Shown one piece after another: positions 41,779 through 50,472 of a DNA stretch of 64,000 nt. A model generated the notes under the pieces. The model searched no databases and was not told the DNA's origin. It saw nothing but the letters and a program-made list of their open reading frames with translations. This DNA is from Candidatus Andeanibacterium colombiense (GTDB lineage Bacteria; Pseudomonadota; Alphaproteobacteria; Sphingomonadales; Sphingomonadaceae): the NCBI GenBank assembly GCA_029202985.1, contig CP119316.1, positions 3,397,001-3,461,000 of the forward strand. The letters are read 5' to 3'. Position numbers and translations under genes: made by a program. Position 1 is the stretch's first letter, and the number at the start of each line of letters is the position of its first letter.

Positions 41779-43029
41779 CTAGATCAGTTCCGGCAAATCC
41801 AGCGTTTCGAGCAATTTTCCGCGGGCATTCGCCACATCGTTCTCCAATGCGGACGAGCCGAGTTCGCCGGGGTGAATCTGCTCGGGCCACCATTCCTCGA
41901 TCACCGCGAGCAGCCGTTCCTCGGCCGCTTCGGTGAACAGAAACCGCGGATCGACCGTGTAAGGATCGGCGACAACCCGCAGGCGGAGGCAGGCAGGGCC
42001 GCCGCCATTGGCCATGCTCTGCTTCACGTCGACCGGGATCACCTGGCGAATGGGCCCGTTGCCGGCCATCATCGCATCGAGCCAGCCGCGCACCGCCGGG
42101 CTGTCCTGCGCCTCGGTCGGGATCACCAGCGCCATTTCGCGCGAAGGAAGCGTCAGCAGCTGCGCGTTGAACAGATAGGTGCGGATCGCTTCGGCCAGGC
42201 TGACCGCGCTCTCGGGCACCACCACGATCTCGGCCTCGGGCATTTTCGCGCGGATCGCGGCATAGGTCGCATCCGGGTCGGCGAAGGCCAGTTCATGGGT
42301 GAACAGCACCCGTTCGTTCGCCACCGCGACCACGTCGTTGTGAAACGCACCCGCCTCGATCGCGGCGGGATTCTGTTCGATGAACAACACCCGTTCCGGA
42401 TCGAGCCCGTGGAGGCGCGCGACGATCCGGCTGGCTTCCTCGTGCTGGCGCGCGGGGAAGCGCCCGCCGCGCTTGCCGTAGACGAACACCTCCAGCCCCG
42501 GCGCATCGTGGCCGGCGCACAGCCGGATGTGGTTCGCCGCGCCCTCGTCGCCGAAGCAGGCCAGCACCGGCGGGTGAACCGCGAAATGCGCGCTGTCGGC
42601 GAAGGCGAGCTGCAACTGCCGCAGCGTGTCGGGCCATTCCTGGAAGCGGTGCGGCATGGTCACGAGATTGGCGGCGGTCAGGTGGCAGCGCCCGTCGCGC
42701 GTATCGGGCGCGGGCGAAACGGTCGCGGCATTGGCGGTCCACATCGACGAGGCCGACCAGGCGGCGGCGAGCAGCGCATGGTCGGTCGCGGCGTCGGCCG
42801 CGATCTCGGTCAGGAAGCGGTGGTTCGGGCGGGGCGGGGGCAGGAAAAAGCCCTGCGCCAGCCCGAGTTCGCGGTTGCCGCGCATCTTTTCCAGCCCCTG
42901 CAGGGCGGCGGCGCGCGGAAAGGAGATTTCGCCGGCATGGGCGGTCGCCGCGAGGTTGCCGAGGCTGAGGCCGGCGTAATTATGCGACGGGCCGACGATC
43001 CCGTCGAAGTTGATTTCGACGAGGCTCAT
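41779..43029 (-). CDS. astB: N-succinylarginine dihydrolase
   Basis: Second enzyme of the arginine succinyltransferase pathway: succinylarginine to succinylornithine, CO2 and ammonia. The 416 residues match the AstB length (about 440). EINFDGIVGPSHNYAGLSLGN is the diagnostic N-terminus; MWTANAATVSPAPDT, HFAVHPPVLACFGDEGAANH and VKQSMANGGGPACLRLRV (with the catalytic Cys) are conserved blocks. ATG 43029 was preferred over an upstream ATG that extends into a repeat. AstA lies upstream, separated by a palindromic repeat. Confidence 0.95.
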   Translation of the reverse strand: MSLVEINFDGIVGPSHNYAGLSLGNLAATAHAGEISFPRAAALQGLEKMRGNRELGLAQGFFLPPPRPNHRFLTEIAADAATDHALLAAAWSASSMWTANAATVSPAPDTRDGRCHLTAANLVTMPHRFQEWPDTLRQLQLAFADSAHFAVHPPVLACFGDEGAANHIRLCAGHDAPGLEVFVYGKRGGRFPARQHEEASRIVARLHGLDPERVLFIEQNPAAIEAGAFHNDVVAVANERVLFTHELAFADPDATYAAIRAKMPEAEIVVVPESAVSLAEAIRTYLFNAQLLTLPSREMALVIPTEAQDSPAVRGWLDAMMAGNGPIRQVIPVDVKQSMANGGGPACLRLRVVADPYTVDPRFLFTEAAEERLLAVIEEWWPEQIHPGELGSSALENDVANARGKLLETLDLPELI

Positions 43030-43032
43030 TCC

Positions 43033-43149
43033 GATCCTCCCCTGCAAGGGGAGGTGGCAGTCCGTAAGGACTGACGGAGGGGTTTAACCGCTCGCGGGGA
43101 AACCCCTCCACCGCCTGCGGCGGTTCCCCTCCCCCTAAGGGGGAGGATC
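43033..43149. repeat. Palindromic element GATCCTCC...GGAGGATC, copy 1
   Basis: The ends GATCCTCC and GGAGGATC are perfect inverted repeats. Inside is GGAGGTGGCAG-spacer-CTGACGGAGGGG, found inverted at 58803 with a different spacer. It fills the gap between astA and astB and so lies in their transcript. Confidence 0.75.
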
Positions 43150-43165
43150 AAGAAGCACCCCGCTC

Positions 43166-44185
43166 TCACCGCGCCACGCTCCAGACCTCGTCGCCCGGCT
43201 GGACGTCGAGCAGATCGGCGGTGCGCGAATCGATCGCGACCGTACCGTCGTCGAGGAAATCGCGCGCGCCGAAGCAGCAGCGGAAGCCCGAGAGCTGGCC
43301 GGTCGCGATCAGCGCGCGTTCGCCGCTCTCGGCCTCGATCCGGCTGATCGCGGCCCGCTTCGCGTTCCTGACCGATTCGACCTTGTCGGTCCGCGCGGTC
43401 ATGGTCGGGCCGCCGTCGAAGATATCGACATAGCCTTCCGCCGCGAAGCCCTCCGCTTCGAGCATCCGCATCGCGGCGCGGCCGGTCGGGTGCGGCACGC
43501 CGATCGCGCTGCGCGCCTCGTCGTCGAGCATCGCGATATAGACCGGATGCTTGGGCATCAGGTCTGCGATGAACTGGTTGCCGTTGATCGCGTTGAAATA
43601 GTCGGCATCCTGAAAGCTCATCCCAAAAAACCGCCCGGCGACTCCATCCCAGAACGGCGATCCGCCGCGCTCGTCGATGATCCCGCGGAGTTCGGCGAGG
43701 ATGCGGTCGGCGAAGCGCTTGCGGTGCATCGCGATGAACAGATAGCGGCTGCGCGCGAGCAGCATGCCGAGCCCGCCGGCGCGCTCGTTCGGATGGAGGA
43801 ACAGCCCGCCGACCTCGCTCGACCCTTCCAGGTCGGTCACGAGGCTGAGCATTTCGGCGCGGACGGTGCGCTGCAATTCCTCGGAATGCTGGGTGAGGGT
43901 GGTCAGGCGATAGGAATAGAACGGCCACGACTGCCCGACCTGGGTGAAGATCTGGCAGGTGCCGCGGACCTCTCTGGTCTCGCTGTTCTCGAGCACCAGC
44001 ACGAACACCTCGTCGGCCAGCTCGCCGGAATCGTCGCGGCCGAAGGCCCTGGCCGCGCGCTCCAACTTGGCGTTCAAGGCCTTGCGGTCGGGCGGCAGAT
44101 TGGTGAAGCCGCCGCCCGTGAGCTTGGCCATCTGGTAAAGCGGTTCGAGATCGGTCAGGCGCGCGGCGCGCAGGCGGAAGCTCAC
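43166..44185 (-). CDS. astA: Arginine N-succinyltransferase
   Basis: First enzyme of the succinyltransferase route, transferring succinyl from succinyl-CoA to arginine. It has 339 residues from GTG 44185, which overlaps the upstream stop as GTGA. SFRLRAARLTDLEPLYQMAKLTGGGFTNLPPD is the family start; GLFLHPNERAGGLGMLLARSRYLFIA is the acyl-CoA binding block and SGFRCCFGARDFLDDG is near the C-terminus. Only one subunit type is present, as in non-Pseudomonas genomes. Confidence 0.95.
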   Translation of the reverse strand: MSFRLRAARLTDLEPLYQMAKLTGGGFTNLPPDRKALNAKLERAARAFGRDDSGELADEVFVLVLENSETREVRGTCQIFTQVGQSWPFYSYRLTTLTQHSEELQRTVRAEMLSLVTDLEGSSEVGGLFLHPNERAGGLGMLLARSRYLFIAMHRKRFADRILAELRGIIDERGGSPFWDGVAGRFFGMSFQDADYFNAINGNQFIADLMPKHPVYIAMLDDEARSAIGVPHPTGRAAMRMLEAEGFAAEGYVDIFDGGPTMTARTDKVESVRNAKRAAISRIEAESGERALIATGQLSGFRCCFGARDFLDDGTVAIDSRTADLLDVQPGDEVWSVAR

Positions 44186-45390
44186 AGCACGTCTCCCGAG
44201 GCGAGACGGTGGAGGACCAGCGCGGAGAGCCGCGCGCGTTCGGCGAGCGAGGACACGATCATGAATTCCTGCGGCGAATGGATCGCCCCGCCGCGCACGC
44301 CCATCGTATCGACCACCGGCACGCCGCAGGCCGCGATATTGTTGCCGTCGCACACTCCGCCGCTGTCGCGCCACGCGATTTCCTGTTTCAACTGTGCCCC
44401 GCAAGCCTTTACAAGATCGAACAATTTTTGCGCCTTTGCATTGACCGGCTTGGGTGGGCGGGTGATCCCGCCATGCACCGAAATCTGGACCTCAAGCTCG
44501 CTTGAGAGTTGGTGAGCAATATGGTTAAAATCGAGTTCGAATTGCTCGGCCGCGGCGGTGTCGCGCGGGCGGATGTTGAACCGCAGCACCGCGTGATCGG
44601 GCACGACATTGTTCGCGCTGCCGCCGTCGATCCTCGCCGGATTGACGCTCAATCGCTCGTCATGAAGCGCCTTCAGCGCCACCGCCAGCCGCGCCGCCGC
44701 GACGATCGCGTTGCGCCCGTCGAGCGGATTGCGCCCGGCATGGGCCGAGCGGCCGGTGACGGTGACGCTGTAGTTCCCGCTGCCGCCGCGCGCATGGGCG
44801 AGGGTGCCGTCGGGCAGGGCGGAAGGTTCGTAGGTCAGCGCGGCATATTTGTCCCGCGCCAGCAGTGCGATCAGCGGGGCGGAGGAGAGCGAACCGGTCT
44901 CCTCGTCCGAATTGATCATCACGTCATAGCCGATCTTGCCGGCCGCTTCGCTTCCTTCGAATGCCTTCAGCGTTTCGAGGATCACGGAAATGCCGCCCTT
45001 CATGTCGGCGGTGCCCGGGCCGCCCAACGTATCGCCGTCGATCCAGGTCAGCGCCTGGAACGGGTGGTCGGCCGGATAGACCGTGTCCATATGGCCGGTC
45101 AGCAGGAAGCGCCGCCGCGCATCGGGCCGCACCCGGAGAAGCAGATGCCGGCCATGCGCTTTCTCCACTTCGGTCCCGTCGGACGCGATCGCGGTGACCG
45201 GGGCCGGTTCTTCGAGCGAAACCTCGCCCGGTAGCGCCGAGAACGCGTCGGCCAGAAGGCCCGCGACCGTTGCAAGCCCGGCAAGATTGCCGGTGCCGCT
45301 GTTGATCGCGGCCCAGGATTCGGTGCGGGCGAGCATCGCCGCCGGGTCGATTCGTTCGAACAAAGCTTCGGAGGGTTGAACCTGTTGCAT
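44182..45390 (-). CDS. M20-family amidohydrolase in the arginine succinyltransferase cluster
   Basis: A 402-residue zinc peptidase/deacylase. Metal and catalytic residues are visible: LTGHMDTVYP (His, Asp), GGPGTADMKGG (bridging Asp), DEETGS (catalytic Glu), and GGAIHSPQEFM (C-terminal His). The lid domain carries RSAHAGRNP. The closest named groups by eye are carboxypeptidase G2/acetylornithine deacetylase-like. It is cotranscribed with astA by a GTGA overlap. No AstE (M14 succinylglutamate desuccinylase) is seen, so this may do the last hydrolysis; that is inference. Confidence 0.85.
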   Translation of the reverse strand: MQQVQPSEALFERIDPAAMLARTESWAAINSGTGNLAGLATVAGLLADAFSALPGEVSLEEPAPVTAIASDGTEVEKAHGRHLLLRVRPDARRRFLLTGHMDTVYPADHPFQALTWIDGDTLGGPGTADMKGGISVILETLKAFEGSEAAGKIGYDVMINSDEETGSLSSAPLIALLARDKYAALTYEPSALPDGTLAHARGGSGNYSVTVTGRSAHAGRNPLDGRNAIVAAARLAVALKALHDERLSVNPARIDGGSANNVVPDHAVLRFNIRPRDTAAAEQFELDFNHIAHQLSSELEVQISVHGGITRPPKPVNAKAQKLFDLVKACGAQLKQEIAWRDSGGVCDGNNIAACGVPVVDTMGVRGGAIHSPQEFMIVSSLAERARLSALVLHRLASGDVL

Positions 45391-45677
45391 CGGAAACCGG
45401 TCTAGCCGCGCAAAATGGACTCTCCAACCCCGCGCGCAAGAATGTTGCTAACCCCGCCATGACAGACCGGATCGAACGCTACGGCATGCAGGTGGCTGCG
45501 ACGCCTGCGATCTGATGTTTGAACGAGCCGGGAGAGCCAGCGGCAAGCCGCGTTGCCGCGTCATGCGGACGCTCGGCCCGTAAGCGCGAAAGTGCCGGAT
45601 AACCGGCCCACCGCACTCTTAACGCCTCGGTAAGATTTGCCTGTAACTAAGGTTACGGTGCAACTGGGGGAACGGAT

Positions 45678-46169
45678 GTGCAGCAGTTTCGTCCGCGGAT
45701 CGAAGATCGCCACAAGGTGATGGTCCGCGCGCGCTTGCGGGCCGGGGAGACCGAGCGCGAGGCGTGCATCGTCGATATTTCGACCCGCGGCCTGTCCGCC
45801 GCGGCGACGCCCGCGCCCCGGCAGGGCGAGATCGTCGAGATCGCGGTCGGCAAGCACACGATCGTCGGCCAGGTCCAATGGACCAGCGAACGGCGCTTCG
45901 GAGTAGCCTTCCGCGAACGGATCAGCGTGATCGCGGCGATCTCGGGCAAGGGCAATCTGGTCCTGCCGCGCCACGGCCAGGGGACAGCCAGCGCGGTTGC
46001 GCTGCGCAATCCGGCCGAAACGAGCGCGGAGACGGCCCGCAGCCTCGAATTCTTCATTTTCGCCGCGGCCGCGGCATTGGCGGTTCTGCTGATTGTGGAC
46101 CATCTCTCGCTCGCGCTGGCCTCGCTCGATACCGTGCGGAGCGCGCTGGCATCGACGGGCGGCGGCTGA
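45678..46169 (+). CDS. PilZ-domain membrane protein
   Basis: A 163-residue protein starting with GTG 45678 after GGGGGA. Residues 5-100 form a PilZ domain: RPRIEDRHKV carries the RxxxR motif and CIVDISTRGLSA the D/NxSxxG motif, both needed for c-di-GMP binding. One C-terminal membrane helix (SLEFFIFAAAAALAVLLIVDHL, about 120-142) anchors it. It stands alone between divergent and convergent genes. Confidence 0.85.
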   Translation: MQQFRPRIEDRHKVMVRARLRAGETEREACIVDISTRGLSAAATPAPRQGEIVEIAVGKHTIVGQVQWTSERRFGVAFRERISVIAAISGKGNLVLPRHGQGTASAVALRNPAETSAETARSLEFFIFAAAAALAVLLIVDHLSLALASLDTVRSALASTGGG

Positions 46170-46175
46170 GTCCCA

Positions 46176-47078
46176 TCAGTTCAGTCTGAACACCACTGCG
46201 GTTGTGTAGACGCTGGCGATTGGCGTGCCTTGCGCATCCAGCGCCGGCTTGAATGGCCTGGCAAACCCGTCGCACACCGCTTTCTTGAAGGCGGGATCGA
46301 CACCGTCGCTCTGGACCACGCAAGTGCCCGGGTCGCCCGCGGCATCCACCATCACCCTCACCGGCACATAGGCGCTCAGTCCATTATAGACCATCGCGGC
46401 CGGATAGTTGGCCTGGATTGCCTTGATCGTTGAAGGAATGAGGACCACCTGGCGGGTCAGGGCATTCTGCGCGGCCGGATCGAGGCCCCACGACTTCTCA
46501 AGACTGTCAACACAGGTGCGCAAGGCAGCCAGCGGCTTGGTCATCCTGCCGGTGTGCAACACGATCTGCTTCCCGACACCGAATTTTACCAGCAGGCTGG
46601 TGGTCTGTTCCTCGAAAGCCGCCTCGGGCGGCACGGGCACCGCGTCCAGGTCGAGTTCTTTCTGGCTGCGCTTCTTTTCAGAACTGCCGTCCCGCTCTTC
46701 GTCGAAGGTGGTGAATTTCGCGCTGAACAGCGCCGCCGGGGTTTTGTCGGGGACCGTGCCTCGCAACGCAGGAAGCTTGCGATCCTCCGTATCCGGAGTG
46801 AATCGAACCTTGATTTCGCCGGACGGGGTCTGCTACTTGGGAACGGGTTTACCGATCAACGTGAAGCGGAAATTGGTTCTCGATCCGAACGAGGCGATTT
46901 CGAGCAGCACGCCATCTTTCACCTCTCCGAACTGGCGCAGCAGACTGCAGCGCTCCTCTCCGTAATCGATCCGCCACTGTGTGGTCGGTTCCAGTGCCGC
47001 GTCCTCGGGTGAAGCCGCCGTTGCGCGGCCCACGAGAAGCGCAAGCATCAGTCCGATAACGATGGTTTGACGAAGCAT
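46176..47078 (-). pseudogene. TonB-C-like periplasmic protein interrupted by an in-frame amber codon
   Basis: A 301-codon frame on the minus strand broken by a single TAG at 46835-46833. The 5' part gives MLRQTIVIGLMLALLVGRATA (signal peptide) and RIDYGEERCSLLRQFGEVKDGVLLEI, ending LIGKPVPK-stop. After the stop the same frame continues QTPSGEIKVRFTPD and on without a break to a TonB_C-like domain (YPAAMVYNGLSAYVPVRVMVDAAGDPG...AVVFRLN). No base is inserted or lost. A single CAG-to-TAG or AAG-to-TAG change would explain it, as would a sequencing error or read-through. A restart at an inner ATG would give the 196-residue second part without a signal peptide, so it would stay in the cytoplasm. 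The neighbourhood is otherwise intact. Confidence 0.8.
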
Positions 47079-47111
47079 GACACAATCCCCCTGAGGAAGG
47101 ACTTTCCGGCT

Positions 47112-47939
47112 TCAGTCCGCGCTTGTCAATTTACGGGCTATCCCGATGAACTCCTCTACGCTCAGCGTCTCCGCGCGCCGCTGGGAATCTATCCCGAGTG
47201 CTTCTAGCGCGTCCAGCGCACCGGACAGGCCCTTCAGACTCTGGCGCAGCATCTTGCGGCGCTGGCCGAAAGCGGCCTCGGTCACGCGTTCCAGCATCTT
47301 GGCGGAAACGCCTTCGGGCATCTTGGCGGGTTCGACATGGACGATCGCGCTCATCACCTTGGGCGGCGGGGTGAAGGCGCTGCGATGGACCTTCATCGCG
47401 AGCTTGGGGACGGAGCGCCACTGCGCGAGCACCGCCAGCCGGCCATAGGCGCCGGAGCCCGGTTCCGCGACGATCCGCTGCGCGACCTCCTGCTGGAACA
47501 TCAGCGTCAGGCTGCGCCATTGCGGCGGCCAGTCTTGCCCCGAGAGCCAGCCGACCAACAGCGCGGTGCCGACATTATAGGGCAGGTTGGACACGACGGA
47601 GAAGGGCTCGTCGCCTAACAATTCGGCCGGCTTGACCTTCATCGCGTCGCCTTCGATCACACTCAGCTGCCCGGGAAAGGCATCGGACAGCTCGGCCAGC
47701 GCCGGGAGGCAGCGGCGGTCCATCTCGATCGCGGTCACCCGCGCTCCGGCGCGCAGCAGCGCACGGGTCAGGCCGCCGGGGCCGGGGCCTACCTCGAGCA
47801 CATTGCGGCCATCGAGATCGCCCGGGATCGCGGCGATCCGGTCGAGCAATTGTTCGTCGAACAGGAAATTCTGGCCGAGCGCCTTCGAGGCGCTGAGCCC
47901 GTGGCGCGCGATCACTTCGCGTAACGGGGGAAGGCTCAT
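47112..47939 (-). CDS. rsmA: 16S rRNA dimethyladenosine transferase
   Basis: KsgA-type methyltransferase that dimethylates two adjacent adenosines near the 3' end of 16S rRNA, 275 residues. LGQNFLFDEQLLDRIA is the family start, LEVGPGPGGLTRALL the SAM site, AIEMDRRC the acidic ribose contact, and SNLPYNVGTALL the catalytic NLPY. ATG 47939 overlaps the pdxA stop (ATGA), the usual coupling; upstream in-frame codons lie in pdxA. Confidence 0.96.
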   Translation of the reverse strand: MSLPPLREVIARHGLSASKALGQNFLFDEQLLDRIAAIPGDLDGRNVLEVGPGPGGLTRALLRAGARVTAIEMDRRCLPALAELSDAFPGQLSVIEGDAMKVKPAELLGDEPFSVVSNLPYNVGTALLVGWLSGQDWPPQWRSLTLMFQQEVAQRIVAEPGSGAYGRLAVLAQWRSVPKLAMKVHRSAFTPPPKVMSAIVHVEPAKMPEGVSAKMLERVTEAAFGQRRKMLRQSLKGLSGALDALEALGIDSQRRAETLSVEEFIGIARKLTSAD

Positions 47940-48934
47940 GCGCCGAAGCGGCGCGCGGCGCATTCGCCGGCCATGCGGATCGCCGCGATGGTCGCGCCCG
48001 GATCGGCGGTCTGCTGGCCGGCGATTCCAAAGGCGGTGCCATGATCGGGCGAACTGCGGATGATCGGGAGGCCGAGCGTGATATTGACGCCCGCGTCAAA
48101 ATCGAGCGCCTTCAGCGGGATCAGCGCCTGATCGTGATACATGCAGATCGCCAGATCGTAGCGTCCCCGCTCATGCGCCGCGAACAGCGCATCGGCCGGG
48201 TGCGGCCCGCTGACTTCGATCCCTTCGGCGCGCAGCAGTTCGATCGCCGGGGCGATGATCCGCAGCTCCTCGTCGCCGAACTTGCCGCCTTCACCCGCAT
48301 GCGGGTTGAGCCCGGCGACCGCGAGGCGCGGGCGCTCGATCCCGAAATCGCGCTGCAATGCGCGCGCGGCGATCCGGCTGCGATCGGCGATCAGCTCGAT
48401 GCTCAGCAGCGCCGGAACCTCGGACAGGGCACAATGCACCGTCAGCGGCACGGTTCTGAGCGTCGGCCCGGCGAGCATCATCACCGCATCGCCCCATGCG
48501 ACGCCGCAGGCTTCGGCGACGAATTCGGTCTGACCGGGGAAGGTAAAGCCGACTTCGGCCAGCCGGGCCTTCGACACCGGGCCGGTGACGATACCCGAGG
48601 CTTCGCCGGTGGCGGCGAGCGTCACCGCCTTGGTCAGCGAGGCGAGGGCGAGCGCGGCACCGTCGAGGTCGGGTTCGCCGGGGCGGTAGGCGCCGTCATC
48701 GCCTTCGAGCACCGGAAATGCGGTGGGAAAGACCGCGGCGGCTTCAGCCGGATCGGCGATCGGGGCGATCCGGATGTCGAGCCCGCGCCGCATGGCCGCG
48801 GCTTCGAGCAGCCCGGCTCCGCCGACCGCGAAGAACGGCGGCAGGGCGGCGGCGTCGCGCCGGGCCCAGGCTTCGCACACCAGCTCCGGCCCGACCCCGG
48901 CGGGATCGCCGAGCGAGACCGCGAGCGCCTTCAT
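47936..48934 (-). CDS. pdxA: 4-hydroxythreonine-4-phosphate dehydrogenase
   Basis: Pyridoxal phosphate biosynthesis enzyme, 332 residues. SLGDPAGVGPELVCEAW is the N-terminal block; GVAWGDAVMMLAGP, YDLAICMYHDQALIPLKAL with a metal His, and GLPIIRSSPDHGTAFGIAG near the C-terminus are diagnostic. It is the third gene of lptD-surA-pdxA-rsmA, eight bases after surA. Confidence 0.96.
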   Translation of the reverse strand: MKALAVSLGDPAGVGPELVCEAWARRDAAALPPFFAVGGAGLLEAAAMRRGLDIRIAPIADPAEAAAVFPTAFPVLEGDDGAYRPGEPDLDGAALALASLTKAVTLAATGEASGIVTGPVSKARLAEVGFTFPGQTEFVAEACGVAWGDAVMMLAGPTLRTVPLTVHCALSEVPALLSIELIADRSRIAARALQRDFGIERPRLAVAGLNPHAGEGGKFGDEELRIIAPAIELLRAEGIEVSGPHPADALFAAHERGRYDLAICMYHDQALIPLKALDFDAGVNITLGLPIIRSSPDHGTAFGIAGQQTADPGATIAAIRMAGECAARRFGA

Positions 48935-48941
48935 TGCGCCA

Positions 48942-50333
48942 TCAATTGTAATCGATGATCGCGTCGCGGCGAAGGTCGCGCAGGTAGCGCTGGGCCCGCT
49001 TGTTCACGCGATCGTCCTCGATCTGCTTCATCACCTGGTCGAAATCGGGACCCTCGTTGACCTGCGGATCGTCGCGGCCGCAGAGCATCAGCACGCGCAC
49101 GCCTTCCTCCATCGAGCCGAACGGGCCGTAATACTGGCCGAGCGACAGCTTGAGCAGGTTCTGCGCGAGCTGCTCGGGCAGCGCGCGGGCAGACATCTGG
49201 TCGTTGGTGACGACTTCGGCGCCCATTTTCGCCGCGATCGGATCGGAATCGCCGCAGCCGTGCATCTGCGCGAGGCCCGCGTTGAATTCGGCGAGCTTGG
49301 CTTCGGCCTGCGCCTGCGGGAGGCCCGGCGGGAATTTGAGCGAGATCTGCTTGAGGCTGAGCACCGCGTCGCGCGGATCGGCGGTGAGCACCTGGCGCTT
49401 GTCGATCAGGTACAGCAGCGAGAAGCCGCCCGGGACCTGGATCGGCCCGACCAGCTGGCCGGGTTCCATCTGCTTGGCCGCCGCGCCGAGTTCGGCCGGG
49501 AGCAGCCCGAGCCTGAGCCAGCCGAGATCGCCGCCGACCACCGCGCTCGACGCCTGCGAATATTGCCGGGCATAGGCGACGAAGCTGCCGCCCGCCTTCA
49601 GCTGGTCCATGATCTTCTTGCCGTTGTCGAACACGGCCTGCTGGTTTTCCGGGGTCGCGGTGAGATAGATTTCGCCGATCCGGTATTCCTCGGTGCCCTT
49701 CGATTCCTGCAGCCGCTTGAGGATTTCGTCGACCTCCTCCTTCGACACGCTGATGAAGGGTTCGACATTGCGCGAAAGGATGCGCTGCCACGCCAGCTCG
49801 CCTTCGATCTGGCGCTTGAGCGACTGGGGCGAGGAACCGATCTTCTTCAGATGGGCGTCGAGTTCGGCCGAGGGCTTGTTGAAATTGTTGGTCGAGACGC
49901 GCTCGTAGGTCTGGGCGATCTCGTCACGGGTGACTTCGATATCGAGCGCCTTGGCCTCCTGGATCTGCAGCGTCTCGTCGATCAAGTTGCGCAGCACCTG
50001 CAGGCGCAGGCGTTCCTTTTCCTCGGGCGAAACAGTCGCGCCCTTGTTCGCGTCGATCACCAGCGCCATCCGCTGGTCGATATCGGTGCCGGTAATGACG
50101 AAGCCGTTCACCACCGCGGTCGCCTTGCGCAGGTTCGGGTCTTCCTTGCCGAGCAGGGTGATCGAGGACGGCAGGTTGAACGCGTCGCTGGTGTCGACCG
50201 CTGGCGAGGTGTCGTCGGACTGGGCGCTGGCGGCACCGAGGCCGGACAGCGTGACCCCCGCGACGAGCGCTGCGGCGATGAGTCCCCGCCCCGAATTCAA
50301 CAGATTCTTGCCCGTCTTGATCACACACCACAT
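48942..50333 (-). CDS. surA: Periplasmic chaperone/peptidyl-prolyl isomerase SurA
   Basis: Outer membrane protein chaperone of 463 residues from ATG 50333 (GTG 50324 is an alternative). Signal peptide ends GLGAASAQS. The SurA N-domain (VVNGFVITGTDIDQRMAL, LRNLIDETLQIQEAKALDIEVT) is followed by a parvulin domain (IGEIYLTATPEN..., GDLGWLRLGLLPAELGA) and a second, degenerate one. It follows lptD, one of the main SurA clients, with a 139-base gap that could hold its own promoter. Confidence 0.93.
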   Translation of the reverse strand: MWCVIKTGKNLLNSGRGLIAAALVAGVTLSGLGAASAQSDDTSPAVDTSDAFNLPSSITLLGKEDPNLRKATAVVNGFVITGTDIDQRMALVIDANKGATVSPEEKERLRLQVLRNLIDETLQIQEAKALDIEVTRDEIAQTYERVSTNNFNKPSAELDAHLKKIGSSPQSLKRQIEGELAWQRILSRNVEPFISVSKEEVDEILKRLQESKGTEEYRIGEIYLTATPENQQAVFDNGKKIMDQLKAGGSFVAYARQYSQASSAVVGGDLGWLRLGLLPAELGAAAKQMEPGQLVGPIQVPGGFSLLYLIDKRQVLTADPRDAVLSLKQISLKFPPGLPQAQAEAKLAEFNAGLAQMHGCGDSDPIAAKMGAEVVTNDQMSARALPEQLAQNLLKLSLGQYYGPFGSMEEGVRVLMLCGRDDPQVNEGPDFDQVMKQIEDDRVNKRAQRYLRDLRRDAIIDYN

Positions 50334-50472
50334 CCCGTTTGGGGCGCGGTTTCCCGCTCCCTGGCAGTTCGATCGATTGGCTTTCGCAGGCTTAACCATT
50401 GCTGAGCGCCGATCGCAGAGCGCGCGGATAGCGCGTTTGCGCATTCCTGCCAACCGGGACGGGCCGACAGGT

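Noticed and set aside
45459..45515. An 18-codon frame MTDRIERYGMQVAATPAI that resembles the start of malate synthase G
   Set aside because: It stops at once and no further malate synthase sequence follows. It may be a remnant after deletion, but so short a match is not enough to call.
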